DNA of 64,000 nt from Dyella_B nitratireducens (GCF_049532905.1 NZ_CP064032.1:372001-436000), one strand, 5' to 3'; shown: positions 48,963-58,570, counted from the stretch's first letter. Notes: generated by a model from the sequence alone, not told the origin. Program-made: numbers and translations.

Positions 48963-51900
48963 GCGGCCTTGCGAGCCCCAAGTCTTCCAAGCAGATCCTG
49001 CGCCGCCCGAACCCGCTCACTGACCCCGGGCAACTCCAGATTGATCTTCAACTTGTCCTGCCCATCCAGCTTGTACACGCGCGGGTAGTTCTGCACCAGG
49101 CGAATGATCGCCATCGGATCGATGTCGGGCTTGTCACGGAAAGTGATGCGCCCACCACTGGCGCCAAGATCCAGTTTGCGGATGCCCAGCGGCGTGGCCA
49201 TCAATTTCAGGCCGGCGACGGCAAACAGGTTCTTCACGACATCGGGCAGCAAGCCGAAGCGATCGATCATTTCCACTTGGAGTTCGCGCAGCCTTTCGTC
49301 ATCACGCGCGCTGGCGATGCGCTTGTACAGGGTCAAACGTGCATGCACGTCGGGCAGATAGTCGTCGGGAATCAGCGCGGGCAGATGCAATTCCACTTCA
49401 GTTTCGTGCTCGCTGGAAAGATCGAAGTCGGGCACCTTGCCGGATTTCAATGCGCGTACCGCACGTTCCAGCAATTCGGTATAGAGACCGAAGCCGATTT
49501 CCTGGATCTGGCCGGATTGCTCGTCGCCGAGCAGTTCGCCAGCACCGCGGATTTCCAGGTCATGCGTGGCCAGCGTAAAGCCGGCGCCGAGTTCTTCCAG
49601 CGAAGCGAGTGCCTCCAGGCGTTTCTCCGCGTCGGCAGTGATGGCACGGCGATCCGGCACAATCAGATACGCATAGGCACGATGATGCGAACGCCCTACG
49701 CGACCGCGCAACTGATGCAACTGCGCCAGACCGAAACGATCCGCGCGATCGATGATGATCGTATTCGCGGTCGGAATATCGATACCGGTTTCAATGATGG
49801 TGGTGCATATCAGCACGTTGAAGCGCTGGCGATGGAAATCCGCCATCACCTGTTCCAGTTCGCGCTCCGGCATCTGGCCGTGCGCGATGCCGATGCGCGC
49901 ATCAGGAACCAGTTCCTGCACTTCACGCGCGGTGCGCTCGATGCTTTCCACTTCGTTGTGCAGGAAATACACCTGGCCGCCGCGCTGCAGCTCGCGCTGG
50001 AAGGCTTCGCGGATCAGCGCAGGCTCCCAGGTGGATACGAAGGTGCGCACCGCCATGCGATGCGCGGGTGGCGTGGTGATCAGCGAGAGATCGCGCAGAC
50101 CGCTCATCGCCATGTTCAACGTGCGGGGAATCGGCGTGGCGGTCATGGTGAGCAGGTCCACTTCCGCACGCAGCTTTTTCAGCTGCTCTTTTTGCCGTAC
50201 GCCAAAGCGCTGTTCCTCGTCGACGATCACCAATCCCAGATTCTTGAACTTGATATCCGACTGCAGCAGCTTGTGCGTGCCGATGATCACGTCGATCTGG
50301 CCGTCTGCCAGGCGTTTGAGCGCTTCGTTGACTTCCTTGGTGGAACGGAAACGCGACAGCACGTCCACCTTCACCGGCCAGTCCGCAAAGCGATCGGCAA
50401 AGTTACGGTAGTGCTGCTGCGCCAGCAGGGTGGTGGGTACCAGCAGCGCGACCTGCTTGCCGGCAGTGGCGGCGGCGAAGGCGGCGCGCAAGGCAACTTC
50501 GGTCTTGCCGAAGCCCACGTCGCCGCAGATCACGCGATCCATCGCGCGCGGCCGGGCAAGATCGCCGAGCACGGCATCGATCGCCGTAATCTGGTCTGGC
50601 GTTTCCTCGAACGGGAAGCTGCTACCGAATTCTTCCACCATCTGGCGATCGATCGGCAAGGATTCACCGCCGCGCGCTTCACGTTGCGCATAGATCGCCA
50701 GCAGTTCCGCCGCGACGTCGCGCACTTTCTCGGCGGCTCTCTTGCGCGCGCGTTCCCACGCATCGCCGCCCAATGAATGCAGTGGCGCCAGCTCCGGTGC
50801 GGTGCCGGAGTAGCGGCTGACCAGGCCCAGTTGTGCCACCGGGACATAAAGCTTGTCGCCCTTGGCGTATTCGATCACCAGGAACTCGCCGGTCATGCCG
50901 CCCAGTTCCATCGATACCAGGCCCTGATAGCGACCCACGCCGTGATCGACGTGCACGATCGGTGCGCCGACGGAAAGCTCGGTCAGGTCGCGGATGATCG
51001 TTTCCGGATCGCGTGCCGCACCGCGCTTGCGTCGGCGTTCGGTGCGCACTCGCTCGCCGAACAGTTCGCGCTCGGTCAGCACGGTGATGGCCGGTTGCTT
51101 CAGCGCAAAACCCTGCTCAAGCGGAGCGATGGTGATCGCGAGTGACTTCGCGTCCGCGAGAAATGCCGTCCAGCCGTCGACGTTCTGCGGGCGCAGGCCC
51201 ACGGTGGCCAATTGTTCGAGCAACGCTTCACGGCGTCCGGCCGAATCGGCAGCGATCAGCGTGCGTCCGGGATACGCTTCGATGAAATGCCGCAGTGAGG
51301 TGCCTGGTTCCTCACCCTTGCGATTGAGCGGAACCTCCGGCGCCGGCTGCGTGCCCGCATCAACGGCGTGCTCGTGGCCGCTGTCGACCACTTCCACGCG
51401 CAAGCGCTTGTTGAGCTGCTCGCGCAACTGCTCAGGCGAGAGATACAGCTCGGCCGGAGGCAGCACCGGACGTTCGATATCGTGCGCGCGCTGGTCGTAA
51501 CGTTCGGCCGTCTGCACCCAGAACTGCTCCGGCGCTTCGTGCGTGCCTTCGCCGAGCACGAACAGTGCGTTGTCGGCGAGATAGTCGAACAACGTGGCGG
51601 TGTTGTCGAAAAACAGCGGCAGGTAATACTCGATGCCGCCGGGCGTCACACCTTCCTTCATGTCCTGGTAAAGCGGGCAGCGGCGCACGTCGATGGGAAA
51701 GCGTTCGCGCAGACGATTGCGGAATGCCTTGGCGGCCTCGTCGGTGACGGGGAATTCGCGCGCAGGCAGCAGCTCCACCTTCTCCACCTGCTGCTGCGAG
51801 CGCTGCGTTTCCGGATCGAAGCTACGGATCGATTCCACCTCGTCGTCGAACAGTTCGATGCGGTATGGCTCGCCTGCACCCATCGGATAGATATCGATCA

Positions 51901-52408
51901 ATGCGCCGCGCACCGCAAAATCGCCCGGTTCGGCTACTTGCGGCACGTGCCGGTAGCCACAGGCTTCCAGTCGGCGCTGTTCGTTGGCGAGATCGAGCTT
52001 CTGTCCCTTGCGCAGCATCAGGCCGGAACCGGCGATATGCGTACGCGGCGCAATGCGTTGCATCAGCGTGGCCGCCGGTACCACCAGCACGCCACGTTTC
52101 ACGCCCGGCAATTGGTAGAGCGTGGCGACGCGCTGAGAGACGATGTCCGGATGCGGGCTGAAGACGTCGTAGGGCAAGGTTTCCCAATCCGGGAAGTGCA
52201 GTACCGGCAACGTGCCTGCAAAAATGCGCAGCTCGTCTTCCAAGGCGTGGGCACGCTGCGTATCGCGCGTGACCACAACCATCAGGCCATCATGCGAACG
52301 CGCAGCTTCGACCACCAGCAAAGCACGGGCGGAGCCGTGCGGAGGCGTCCAGAAACGGCGTTGCTTGGGGCTGGTAGGCAGGGGCGGGTGACTGATCAGG
52401 GTAGGCAT
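48959..52408 (-). CDS. mfd: Transcription-repair coupling factor Mfd
   Basis: A 1149-residue ATP-dependent translocase that removes stalled RNA polymerase and recruits UvrA. The N-terminal UvrB-like domains, RNA polymerase interaction domain (about residues 460-540), the RecG-like translocase with Walker A CGDVGFGKTEVALRAAFAAA, DEEQRFG box and TATPIPRTLNMAMSGLRDLS, and the C-terminal TRCF domain are all in order. Start ATG at 52408 yields the family length; a longer frame upstream is unsupported. Its TAG stop is part of the family B palindrome. Confidence 0.96.
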   Translation of the reverse strand: MPTLISHPPLPTSPKQRRFWTPPHGSARALLVVEAARSHDGLMVVVTRDTQRAHALEDELRIFAGTLPVLHFPDWETLPYDVFSPHPDIVSQRVATLYQLPGVKRGVLVVPAATLMQRIAPRTHIAGSGLMLRKGQKLDLANEQRRLEACGYRHVPQVAEPGDFAVRGALIDIYPMGAGEPYRIELFDDEVESIRSFDPETQRSQQQVEKVELLPAREFPVTDEAAKAFRNRLRERFPIDVRRCPLYQDMKEGVTPGGIEYYLPLFFDNTATLFDYLADNALFVLGEGTHEAPEQFWVQTAERYDQRAHDIERPVLPPAELYLSPEQLREQLNKRLRVEVVDSGHEHAVDAGTQPAPEVPLNRKGEEPGTSLRHFIEAYPGRTLIAADSAGRREALLEQLATVGLRPQNVDGWTAFLADAKSLAITIAPLEQGFALKQPAITVLTERELFGERVRTERRRKRGAARDPETIIRDLTELSVGAPIVHVDHGVGRYQGLVSMELGGMTGEFLVIEYAKGDKLYVPVAQLGLVSRYSGTAPELAPLHSLGGDAWERARKRAAEKVRDVAAELLAIYAQREARGGESLPIDRQMVEEFGSSFPFEETPDQITAIDAVLGDLARPRAMDRVICGDVGFGKTEVALRAAFAAATAGKQVALLVPTTLLAQQHYRNFADRFADWPVKVDVLSRFRSTKEVNEALKRLADGQIDVIIGTHKLLQSDIKFKNLGLVIVDEEQRFGVRQKEQLKKLRAEVDLLTMTATPIPRTLNMAMSGLRDLSLITTPPAHRMAVRTFVSTWEPALIREAFQRELQRGGQVYFLHNEVESIERTAREVQELVPDARIGIAHGQMPERELEQVMADFHRQRFNVLICTTIIETGIDIPTANTIIIDRADRFGLAQLHQLRGRVGRSHHRAYAYLIVPDRRAITADAEKRLEALASLEELGAGFTLATHDLEIRGAGELLGDEQSGQIQEIGFGLYTELLERAVRALKSGKVPDFDLSSEHETEVELHLPALIPDDYLPDVHARLTLYKRIASARDDERLRELQVEMIDRFGLLPDVVKNLFAVAGLKLMATPLGIRKLDLGASGGRITFRDKPDIDPMAIIRLVQNYPRVYKLDGQDKLKINLELPGVSERVRAAQDLLGRLGARKAA

Positions 52409-52584
52409 GGGGATCGAGCGTGGAGGGCGCTGGCGGGGTGCCTGGGCCAATCGAGCGCGCAAGTTTAGCGCGTTGGACGGTTGGGACCCATCAAGTGCTT
52501 CGAGAGGTGGACGCCGGGTCATTGCACTTCAACACGCCTCATGCAAACTTTCGCCGGCTTTTTTCCCTGAGACAGATCCCACCC

Positions 52585-53247
52585 ATGTCCACCGAAACCA
52601 CCCTCGACACCCAGGCGGGCGCCGCCGTGTACTCGCCTTGGGTACTAAAGCTTTACGACTGGTGGGTGCTGAGCGTCTCCAACCGCTGGGCGTGGCAATG
52701 CTCCACGCAGGATGTGCTATTGCCGTTCTATCGACGACTCATCGGGCCTAGGCACCTGGATGTCGGTGTCGGCACGGGTTTCTATCTGAAGCACGCCGGA
52801 TTTCGCGCCGACCAGCAGCTGGGCTTGCTTGACCTCAACGAAAACAGCCTGCGCACTGCCGCGCATCGCCTGGGACGCTCCGGCGTGAGTGGATTCGTGC
52901 AGGACGTCATGCAGCCGGTGACTGCCCTGGGCGAGCGCAAGTACGACTCGATGGCGCTGTTCTACTTGCTGCACTGCCTGCCGGGTGACATGGCGGACAA
53001 GGCGCGCGTGTTTGCCAACTTGAAACCGCATCTCGCCGAAGGCGGCGTGCTGTATGGCGCGACCATCCTGGGTGATGCAGCCGGACATAACGCGTTCGGC
53101 CGCAAGCTGATGGACGTCTACAACAAGAAAGGCATCTTCGGGAATCGGGCCGATACGCTGGATGGCTTGGACAAGGCACTACGTAAACACTTCGCCGAAG
53201 TGGAGCTTGCGCAGCACGGCAAAGTGGTCTGTTTTACGGCCCGATAG
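52585..53247 (+). CDS. Class I SAM-dependent methyltransferase
   Basis: A 220-residue methyltransferase with motif I seen as HLDVGVGTGFYLKHAGFRAD at about residues 53-72, LGLLDLNENSLRTAAHRL as the second strand, and YDSMALFYLLHCLPGD near 120. It has the features of UbiE-type or small-molecule methyltransferases, but the acceptor cannot be told. The ATG at 52585 has the expected N terminus; an upstream in-frame start at 52420 would overlap the mfd promoter region. It diverges from mfd. Confidence 0.85.
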   Translation: MSTETTLDTQAGAAVYSPWVLKLYDWWVLSVSNRWAWQCSTQDVLLPFYRRLIGPRHLDVGVGTGFYLKHAGFRADQQLGLLDLNENSLRTAAHRLGRSGVSGFVQDVMQPVTALGERKYDSMALFYLLHCLPGDMADKARVFANLKPHLAEGGVLYGATILGDAAGHNAFGRKLMDVYNKKGIFGNRADTLDGLDKALRKHFAEVELAQHGKVVCFTAR

Positions 53248-53251
53248 TCGC

Positions 53252-53324
53252 GTAGGTTGGGGTGCAAACCCCAACATGGCGTGATGATTGGCATAGCGAT
53301 GTTGGGGTTTGCACCCCAACCTAC
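53252..53324. repeat. Family B intergenic palindrome
   Basis: Arms GTAGGTTGGGGTGCAAACCC and complement ending CCTAC, a near-perfect copy of the family, located between convergent genes: the methyltransferase stop at 53247 and a GNAT gene end at 53330. Confidence 0.93.
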
Positions 53325-53329
53325 GATGG

Positions 53330-53947
53330 TCAGAGCTTAAGGCGAATTTGCGCCGTGCTACCTTCACCCGGCACCATGGTGGCGACGAAGCCCATCTCCT
53401 TGCACAACTGCAGCATCGGCCGGTTTTCCATCAGTACGTAGCCCCAGATTTCATCCAGGCCGCGGCGGCGGCATTCGTCCACCAGTCGCTGCATCAGCAG
53501 CGCCCCGAGGCCGATGCGCGTCCATTCGCGTTCCACCAGCACTGAGAACTCGGCTGTGTTGGCAGCCACGTCGACGAAGATGCGGCCCACACCACGCAAC
53601 TCGGCTGGTTTCACCGCTTCGTCGATCAACACGTAGGCAGCTTCCAATTCCGGGTCGATACGGCACAGTCGTTGCGCCATCGGTGCGGGCAACTCCGACA
53701 TGGCGTGCATGAAGCGGCGGCGCACGTCCTCCTGCGGCAGGCGCTTGAAGCAGCGCTGGATGGCAGTGACGTCGCCGGGTTCGACGCTGCGCAGGATCAG
53801 TTCGCGCCCATCGGCAGTACGCACCGCTTCGCCACGCGGCTTGCCAGACAAGGGCGAAGGCGCAGGCGTAAACCGCTCACGGCTGCGTGGCGGCAGTTCG
53901 GTGTGGTGGGGGTAGGCGTCGAAATTGCGGACAGGGCTTGTAGGCAT
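53330..53947 (-). CDS. Stand-alone GNAT acetyltransferase resembling the Pat domain
   Basis: A 205-residue GNAT protein with the RTADGRELILRSVEPGDVTA start, FKRLPQEDVRRRFMHAMSEL, and the acyl-CoA site REWTRIGLGALLMQRLVDEC. The LSxxD(V/I)RxRF-type segment resembles the acetyltransferase domain of the protein acetyltransferase Pat/YfiQ, by recollection, but the large acyl-CoA synthetase-like domain is absent, so it is a small stand-alone version. It might acetylate protein lysines or a small amine. The first 30 residues are Pro-rich and variable. Confidence 0.82.
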   Translation of the reverse strand: MPTSPVRNFDAYPHHTELPPRSRERFTPAPSPLSGKPRGEAVRTADGRELILRSVEPGDVTAIQRCFKRLPQEDVRRRFMHAMSELPAPMAQRLCRIDPELEAAYVLIDEAVKPAELRGVGRIFVDVAANTAEFSVLVEREWTRIGLGALLMQRLVDECRRRGLDEIWGYVLMENRPMLQLCKEMGFVATMVPGEGSTAQIRLKL

Positions 53948-54106
53948 AATGCCCGTACTATAGCGTATTGTTTGCGCTGCAGCATGGACGCTAGGATGGT
54001 TGTTCCGAGCCTATTTAAGGTTATCAATAGATCGTCGATCCAGCCGGCCTACTGAATATGTTGCGTTGCGACAAGGCGCCGCATCTAGTCCGCCATGCTC
54101 ATGTGA

Positions 54107-54613
54107 TCAATGGATGCCGACGCCCACGCCGACACCAAAGCTCACGTTCGGATGCCCCTGGCGCAATTCGGCCTGGGTCCAAAGATGCGATTGCGCCACG
54201 CTTACCACCGGATAGGTGTAAGCCGCCTGGTCCACTGAACCTGTACGTGTGCCGCTGAGTTGCCCGGTCAGCGTGACCAGGCTGCCGTTCGGGTAATTGA
54301 AGGCTTCCAGATAGCCAGGAAACACCGCGATGAAGCGCCCAATGCCCTGCGCATTCGGTTGCGGGCGCTGCGAGGAATCCAGCGGGTAACCCAGGATTTC
54401 CATCTCGGTATGACCAGGGAAGTTGCGTACGGCGACCACGCTGCCACCCCAGATCACCGAGCTATTGCCGTACTGCTCCGGCGCGTGCGCGACCTGCATA
54501 GGTAGCGGCGTCACGGTACCGGGCGCGGCTTTGTAGATGGGCGCAGGCGCACAAGCCGCCAACAGCAGTAGTGCGAGCGGCGCGAACAGGCGGAAAACAG
54601 TGCGCAGATGCAT
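54107..54613 (-). CDS. Slp family outer-membrane lipoprotein
   Basis: A 168-residue protein with a lipoprotein signal (FAPLALLLLAACAPAP, Cys21). The mature sequence has the Slp-family start (PGTVTPLPMQVAHAPEQYGN, VIWGGSVVAVRNFPGHTEME), then the TGQLSGTRTGSVDQAAYTYP and SVAQSHLWTQ end. Slp-like proteins in enterobacteria are starvation-induced outer membrane lipoproteins linked to acid resistance. AAAGGA lies nine bases before the ATG. No operon partner is clear; rlmJ stops 34 bases away in the same direction. Confidence 0.88.
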   Translation of the reverse strand: MHLRTVFRLFAPLALLLLAACAPAPIYKAAPGTVTPLPMQVAHAPEQYGNSSVIWGGSVVAVRNFPGHTEMEILGYPLDSSQRPQPNAQGIGRFIAVFPGYLEAFNYPNGSLVTLTGQLSGTRTGSVDQAAYTYPVVSVAQSHLWTQAELRQGHPNVSFGVGVGVGIH

Positions 54614-54647
54614 GGCGATGTCCTTTCAGCACGAAGCGGATTCGAGC

Positions 54648-55580
54648 TTAGCGGGGACGCCTGGATTGCGGTAGCGGCCGAGTGTGATGCGCTTGTGAGC
54701 CTGCTGTTTCGCCTTCCTGCACCAGCCAGTCCAACCGCCAAGTCGCCGCATGCTCTTGCGATAGCAAACGCGCCATCGCTTGCAGCGGTTCACGCAGTAT
54801 CTGATCGAGATTCCAGGGCGCGTTGAGAATCGCCATGCCCGATCCGTTCAAACGCAACGGCGAGTCATCCGGATGCACCAGCAGTTCCGCTTGCAACACG
54901 CGTCGTGCGCCGCAGCGTTGCAGCCAGCGCAGGAACGGCTGCACCTGGCTGCGCAGCTTGATCGGATACCAGATCGCGTAGATACCGTTTGGCCAACGCT
55001 GCAGCGCCATCTTCAATGCAGCTTCGACCAGGCGGAATTCGTCTTCTTGTGCTTCGTAAGGCGGATCGATCAGCACCAGACCGCGTTTTTCCTTCGGCGG
55101 AAGCAGTGCTTTCAGCGCTTCGTAACCATTGCGGTGATGCACGTGCACGCGCTGATCATGGCGAAACAGTTCGCGCAAGCGCGAAACTTCTTCCGGATGC
55201 AGTTCGCATAGCTGCGCGCTGTCGGTCGCGCGCATCGCTTGCGCAGCCTGCAGCGGCGAGCCGGGATACAACTTCAAGCCATGCTCATTGCCGGGCAGGG
55301 CGAGGATGGTGTCGAGCCAATGGCGTAGCAGCGGGGGCAGCGCGCCGTGTTGTCGGGTCTGCTGCAAATCGGGAAACAGCAGGCGCGCGATACCATCACG
55401 GTATTCGCCGGTCTTGCCGGCCTCTTCGCTATCGAGTGCGTAGCAGCCGCTGCCGGCGTGCGTGTCGATCAGGGCAAACGGCGTGTCCTTCGCCTTCAAG
55501 GCTTCGATCAGCGCAAACAGCACGCTGTGCTTGAGAACGTCGGCAAAGTTGCCTGCGTGGTAGGCGTGGCGGTAGTTCAT
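54648..55580 (-). CDS. rlmJ: 23S rRNA A2030 N6-methyltransferase
   Basis: A 310-residue SAM-dependent methyltransferase for A2030 of 23S rRNA. The conserved start NYRHAYHAGNFADVLKHSVL and the N6-adenine motif LVLIDPPYEAQEDEF are in place, with ALIDTHAGSGCYALDS as the SAM-binding loop. ATG at 55580 is the family start; an upstream in-frame ATG would add 21 residues. The C-terminal extension after about residue 285 (GETAGSQAHHTRPL) is longer than in E. coli RlmJ. The gene precedes slp in the same direction. Confidence 0.93.
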   Translation of the reverse strand: MNYRHAYHAGNFADVLKHSVLFALIEALKAKDTPFALIDTHAGSGCYALDSEEAGKTGEYRDGIARLLFPDLQQTRQHGALPPLLRHWLDTILALPGNEHGLKLYPGSPLQAAQAMRATDSAQLCELHPEEVSRLRELFRHDQRVHVHHRNGYEALKALLPPKEKRGLVLIDPPYEAQEDEFRLVEAALKMALQRWPNGIYAIWYPIKLRSQVQPFLRWLQRCGARRVLQAELLVHPDDSPLRLNGSGMAILNAPWNLDQILREPLQAMARLLSQEHAATWRLDWLVQEGETAGSQAHHTRPLPQSRRPR

Positions 55581-55664
55581 GGCGGTCGGCAGGCTGGGAT
55601 GCGCCAGTATAAATCCCAGCCCGCCATCCGCATGTTGGAGCAAGCCCCAACATGCTCATGAGCC

Positions 55665-56306
55665 TCAATACGCCACCGTGATCCGCTTCCTGAACGTATC
55701 GCTGTTATCGAGCTGATCCAGCAGCGCTGCTACATAATCCGGCACGCTGATGCGGCTGACACCCTTCGCATCCACCAGTAGCTGATCGCCACCGACGCGG
55801 TATTTGCCGGTACGTTCGCCATCTTCGATCAGGGCGGCCGGGCTGATGAAGGTCCAATCGACGTTGGCCTTGCTGGCGCGGAACACCTCCAGAGCACGCC
55901 CCATGGATTGCGCCTCCGCCTTCCAGGCTTCGGGAAAGTGCGGATCATCAATCAGCTGCTTCCCCGGTGCGATCTCCAGGGTGCCGGCGCCGCCCACCCA
56001 CAGCAGACGCTTGATGTTGGTGCCATCGAGTGTGTCGAGCAGCGTCTGGGCAGCGTTCGGTAGCGTGTTGCTGTTGCCATCGCGGCGCGGAGAAATACTG
56101 GCGATCACGGCATCCGCATGTTTGGCATAAGCAAGCCAGAGCGATGATTCTTCCACCGTGCCTTCCACCACGTGCAGCCGGTCGTGGCTCAGCTTCAAGC
56201 GGCTGGTATCACGCACGATAGCGGTAACGTCGTGCCCGCGCGCCAGCGCTTCATCGAGGATGGCATGGCCGATATGCCCGGTGGCGCCGAATAGAACCAA
56301 TTTCAT
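55665..56306 (-). CDS. NAD(P)-binding short-chain-type oxidoreductase
   Basis: A 213-residue atypical short-chain dehydrogenase of the NAD(P)H-binding family (YwnB/YesF-like). The dinucleotide site is VLFGATGHIGHAILDEALARG at residues 4-24, followed by IVRDTSRLKLSHDRLHVVEG. Such proteins often act as NmrA-like or quinone-reductase-type enzymes; none is established here. The gene diverges from a LysR regulator by about 112 bases that contain a candidate operator, so it is a likely regulatory target. Confidence 0.86.
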   Translation of the reverse strand: MKLVLFGATGHIGHAILDEALARGHDVTAIVRDTSRLKLSHDRLHVVEGTVEESSLWLAYAKHADAVIASISPRRDGNSNTLPNAAQTLLDTLDGTNIKRLLWVGGAGTLEIAPGKQLIDDPHFPEAWKAEAQSMGRALEVFRASKANVDWTFISPAALIEDGERTGKYRVGGDQLLVDAKGVSRISVPDYVAALLDQLDNSDTFRKRITVAY

Positions 56307-56383
56307 GGATATCTCCGTCAGGAAAGCAGCGGTGCATCAGCATGCGCGCATGCCGTCGGTTCGATAAGCCGACTAATACGGAA

Positions 56384-56410
56384 TTGACTGTCAAGAAAAG
56401 GTTGACAATC
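56384..56410. promoter_or_regulatory. Candidate LysR operator/promoter
   Basis: TTGACTGTCAA at 56384-56394 is an 11-base inverted repeat (TTGAC-T-GTCAA) followed by another TTGACA at 56402. It sits between the divergent reductase and LysR genes. The T-N9-A spacing is close to a LysR box. TTGACT with AATCAT 17 bases later could be a promoter for the LysR gene. Position is consistent; binding is inferred. Confidence 0.4.
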
Positions 56411-56418
56411 ATTCGCCC

Positions 56419-57312
56419 ATGGGACGCGACGTGAATCTCAACCGATTGGCCGTTTTCGTGGCGCTGGTGCGCGCGGGCTCGTTTACGGCTGCAGCAGAAC
56501 ACTTGGGGATGACCAAGGCCATGGTCAGCCAGCACCTGCTGCGTCTGGAACGCGAGTTGGGGGTGACGTTGCTCGTGCGCAGCACGCGGCGCATGGCCCT
56601 GACCGAAGCGGGTGCGGTCTTTCACGCCGATTGTGTGCAATTGCTGGAACAGGCGCAGGCCGCCATCGAGCGCATCGGTGATCAGCGCAGCAAGCCTACC
56701 GGCACGCTGCGTCTTACCACTTCCACCGATTACGGCGCAGCGGTGGTTGCACCGGCACTGAGTGAATTTCGGCGCCTGTATCCGTCGCTGCAGATAGACC
56801 TTGTGATCGACGACCAGATCAATGACCTGATCGCCGAGCGCTTTGATCTGGCCATCCGTATCGGCTGGCTGCGCGATTCCAGCCTGCGTGCTACGCGGCT
56901 CGGCAGCTTCCGCCAGCTGGTCATGGCCAGCCCGGCTTATCTGGCCGAGCACGACACACCACGCCGGCCGGAGGATCTTGCCATGCACGGCTGGATTGCG
57001 ATGTCCGCGCTGGCTACGCCTTTGCGCTGGACGTTCACGCGCGGCAACAGCCGCCGCATCGTACGCATGCGCCAGGTGATGCAGGCGAACAACGCGGCAG
57101 CGATTCGCGCGCTGGTACTCGCAGGAGCCGGTGTGTCCGTGTTGCCCGATTATCTGGTGCAGGAAGACATCCAGGCCGGACGCCTGCAGGTGCTGCTTGC
57201 GCCATATCGACTGCAGGAAGGCGGCATCCACGCCGTGTATCCCGATCCGCAGCCGCCGGCAAAAGTGCGGGCGTTCATTGATTTCATGCGCGACCGGTTG
57301 GCGAAACGGTAG
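56419..57312 (+). CDS. LysR family transcriptional regulator
   Basis: A 297-residue LysR regulator. The N-terminal winged helix-turn-helix is NRLAVFVALVRAGSFTAAAE and HLGMTKAMVSQHLLRLEREL, and the effector-binding domain spans about residues 90-295 with the GTLRLTTSTDYGAAVVAPAL first strand. The ligand is unknown. It diverges from the oxidoreductase gene, which usually means it regulates that gene. It begins 112 bases from the neighbour, within which the operator candidate lies. Confidence 0.94.
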   Translation: MGRDVNLNRLAVFVALVRAGSFTAAAEHLGMTKAMVSQHLLRLERELGVTLLVRSTRRMALTEAGAVFHADCVQLLEQAQAAIERIGDQRSKPTGTLRLTTSTDYGAAVVAPALSEFRRLYPSLQIDLVIDDQINDLIAERFDLAIRIGWLRDSSLRATRLGSFRQLVMASPAYLAEHDTPRRPEDLAMHGWIAMSALATPLRWTFTRGNSRRIVRMRQVMQANNAAAIRALVLAGAGVSVLPDYLVQEDIQAGRLQVLLAPYRLQEGGIHAVYPDPQPPAKVRAFIDFMRDRLAKR

Positions 57313-57320
57313 GCGCCAGA

Positions 57321-58247
57321 TCAATCCAGATTATGACTCTCCGCCGTCCCCAGTAGCTCCGGCTGCACCGGCGCTTGCTCGTTCCGGTGCAGCAGCGGAT
57401 GCGCAAACACCGCCGCAAGAATCACCACCACACCGGCATAGAACCAGCCATCCAATTGCCGTTGCTCGCCCAGCAACAGCATGGCCAGCACGATGGCGTA
57501 GACCGGTTCCAGATTGGTGATCATCTGCATCGCGAACGCGCTGACGTGACGCAGCGCGACCAACACCAGGGAGAACGGCAACAGCGTGCAGCCGAACGAC
57601 AGGAGCAACAGCAGCACGGCGTCATGCAGATTCGGCACGGGAAAGGCCGAACCCGTATGCGGCATCCATGGCGCGAGCAACGCTAGGAATAGCGCGCCCG
57701 TACCCAGCTCGATGCAGGTCACGGTCAATGGATCGCCATGCTCGACCATGCGCTTGTTGAGCGAACCGAACAACGCGACGAACAGCGCCGATACCACGCC
57801 TACCGCAATGCCGATGCGCATATGCCCCGGCACACCGCCCGCCACCATCGCGACACCAGGCACTACGGCAATCGCCATCAACAATTCGCGCGGATCGAAA
57901 CGCCGCCGTGCGATCCACGGCTCGACGAACGCCAGGAACGCCGGCCCCAGCGCAATGCAGGTGGCGCCGACGGAAGCGTTGGCCAGCTTGATGGCCGCGT
58001 AGAACGTCAGCCAGTGCAGCGACACCAGCACACCAATACCCGCGTACGCCAGGCGCAACTTCATCGGCATGCTGCGCAAACCGCGCCAGACGCGCGGCAT
58101 CAGCAGCAAACTGCCGCCCACCAGCAGCATGCGCCAACCTACCAGGGCCAACGCAGGCAACGTGATCAGCTTGCCGAGGATGGCGGTGAAGCCCCATAGC
58201 AGTACGCAGAAATGAATTTGCAGGCGGGCCTTGGTGACGGGCTGCAT
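57321..58247 (-). CDS. EamA/DMT family transporter
   Basis: A 308-residue drug/metabolite transporter with ten predicted helices, made of two EamA repeats (first LQIHFCVLLWGFTAILGKLI to about residue 140, second from LNKRMVEHGDPLTVTCIELG). The motif NLEPVYAIVLAMLLLGEQRQ is the signature of the second repeat. Substrates in the family include amino acids and metabolites; no clue here. It is convergent to the LysR gene, nine bases apart. It belongs to the same superfamily as the small pair at 11-12 kb but is full length. Confidence 0.9.
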   Translation of the reverse strand: MQPVTKARLQIHFCVLLWGFTAILGKLITLPALALVGWRMLLVGGSLLLMPRVWRGLRSMPMKLRLAYAGIGVLVSLHWLTFYAAIKLANASVGATCIALGPAFLAFVEPWIARRRFDPRELLMAIAVVPGVAMVAGGVPGHMRIGIAVGVVSALFVALFGSLNKRMVEHGDPLTVTCIELGTGALFLALLAPWMPHTGSAFPVPNLHDAVLLLLLSFGCTLLPFSLVLVALRHVSAFAMQMITNLEPVYAIVLAMLLLGEQRQLDGWFYAGVVVILAAVFAHPLLHRNEQAPVQPELLGTAESHNLD

Positions 58248-58314
58248 GGGGCGGTGGGCTAGTGGGGAAGGAGCCTATTCTATGACGATGCGTTGTTCCC
58301 TTTTAGAGCGAGTC

Positions 58315-58570
58315 GTCATTCTGGCGAAGGCCCATTGCTGTCCGGGGAAGATTTTGTCGAAACTCAGAAAATTGCCGCTCTATAGCGCTTTTTGCAAAGG
58401 AATGCAGCGAGGAACTTGTTTTCACCATAGCCTTCAATCTTGCCTTATCGTCATTCCGGCGAAGGCCGGAATCCATCGCCAGTACGAAGCATGGATTCCG
58501 GCCTTCGCCGGAATGACGGTGAGGTGTTACGAAACTTCCCCGGACAGCAGTGGGCGAAGGCCGGAATGAC
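58315..58570. repeat. Nested family C palindromes
   Basis: An outer 36-base inverted repeat (58315-58350 and 58535-58570) encloses a separate family C palindrome at about 58448-58517. The outer arms contain GTCATTCTGGCGAAGGCCCA, half a family C arm, fused to TTGCTGTCCGGGGAAG, so they look like a C element split by an insertion with GCTGTCCGGGGAAG ends. The 426-base gap from 58248 to 58673 holds only this. Confidence 0.85.
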
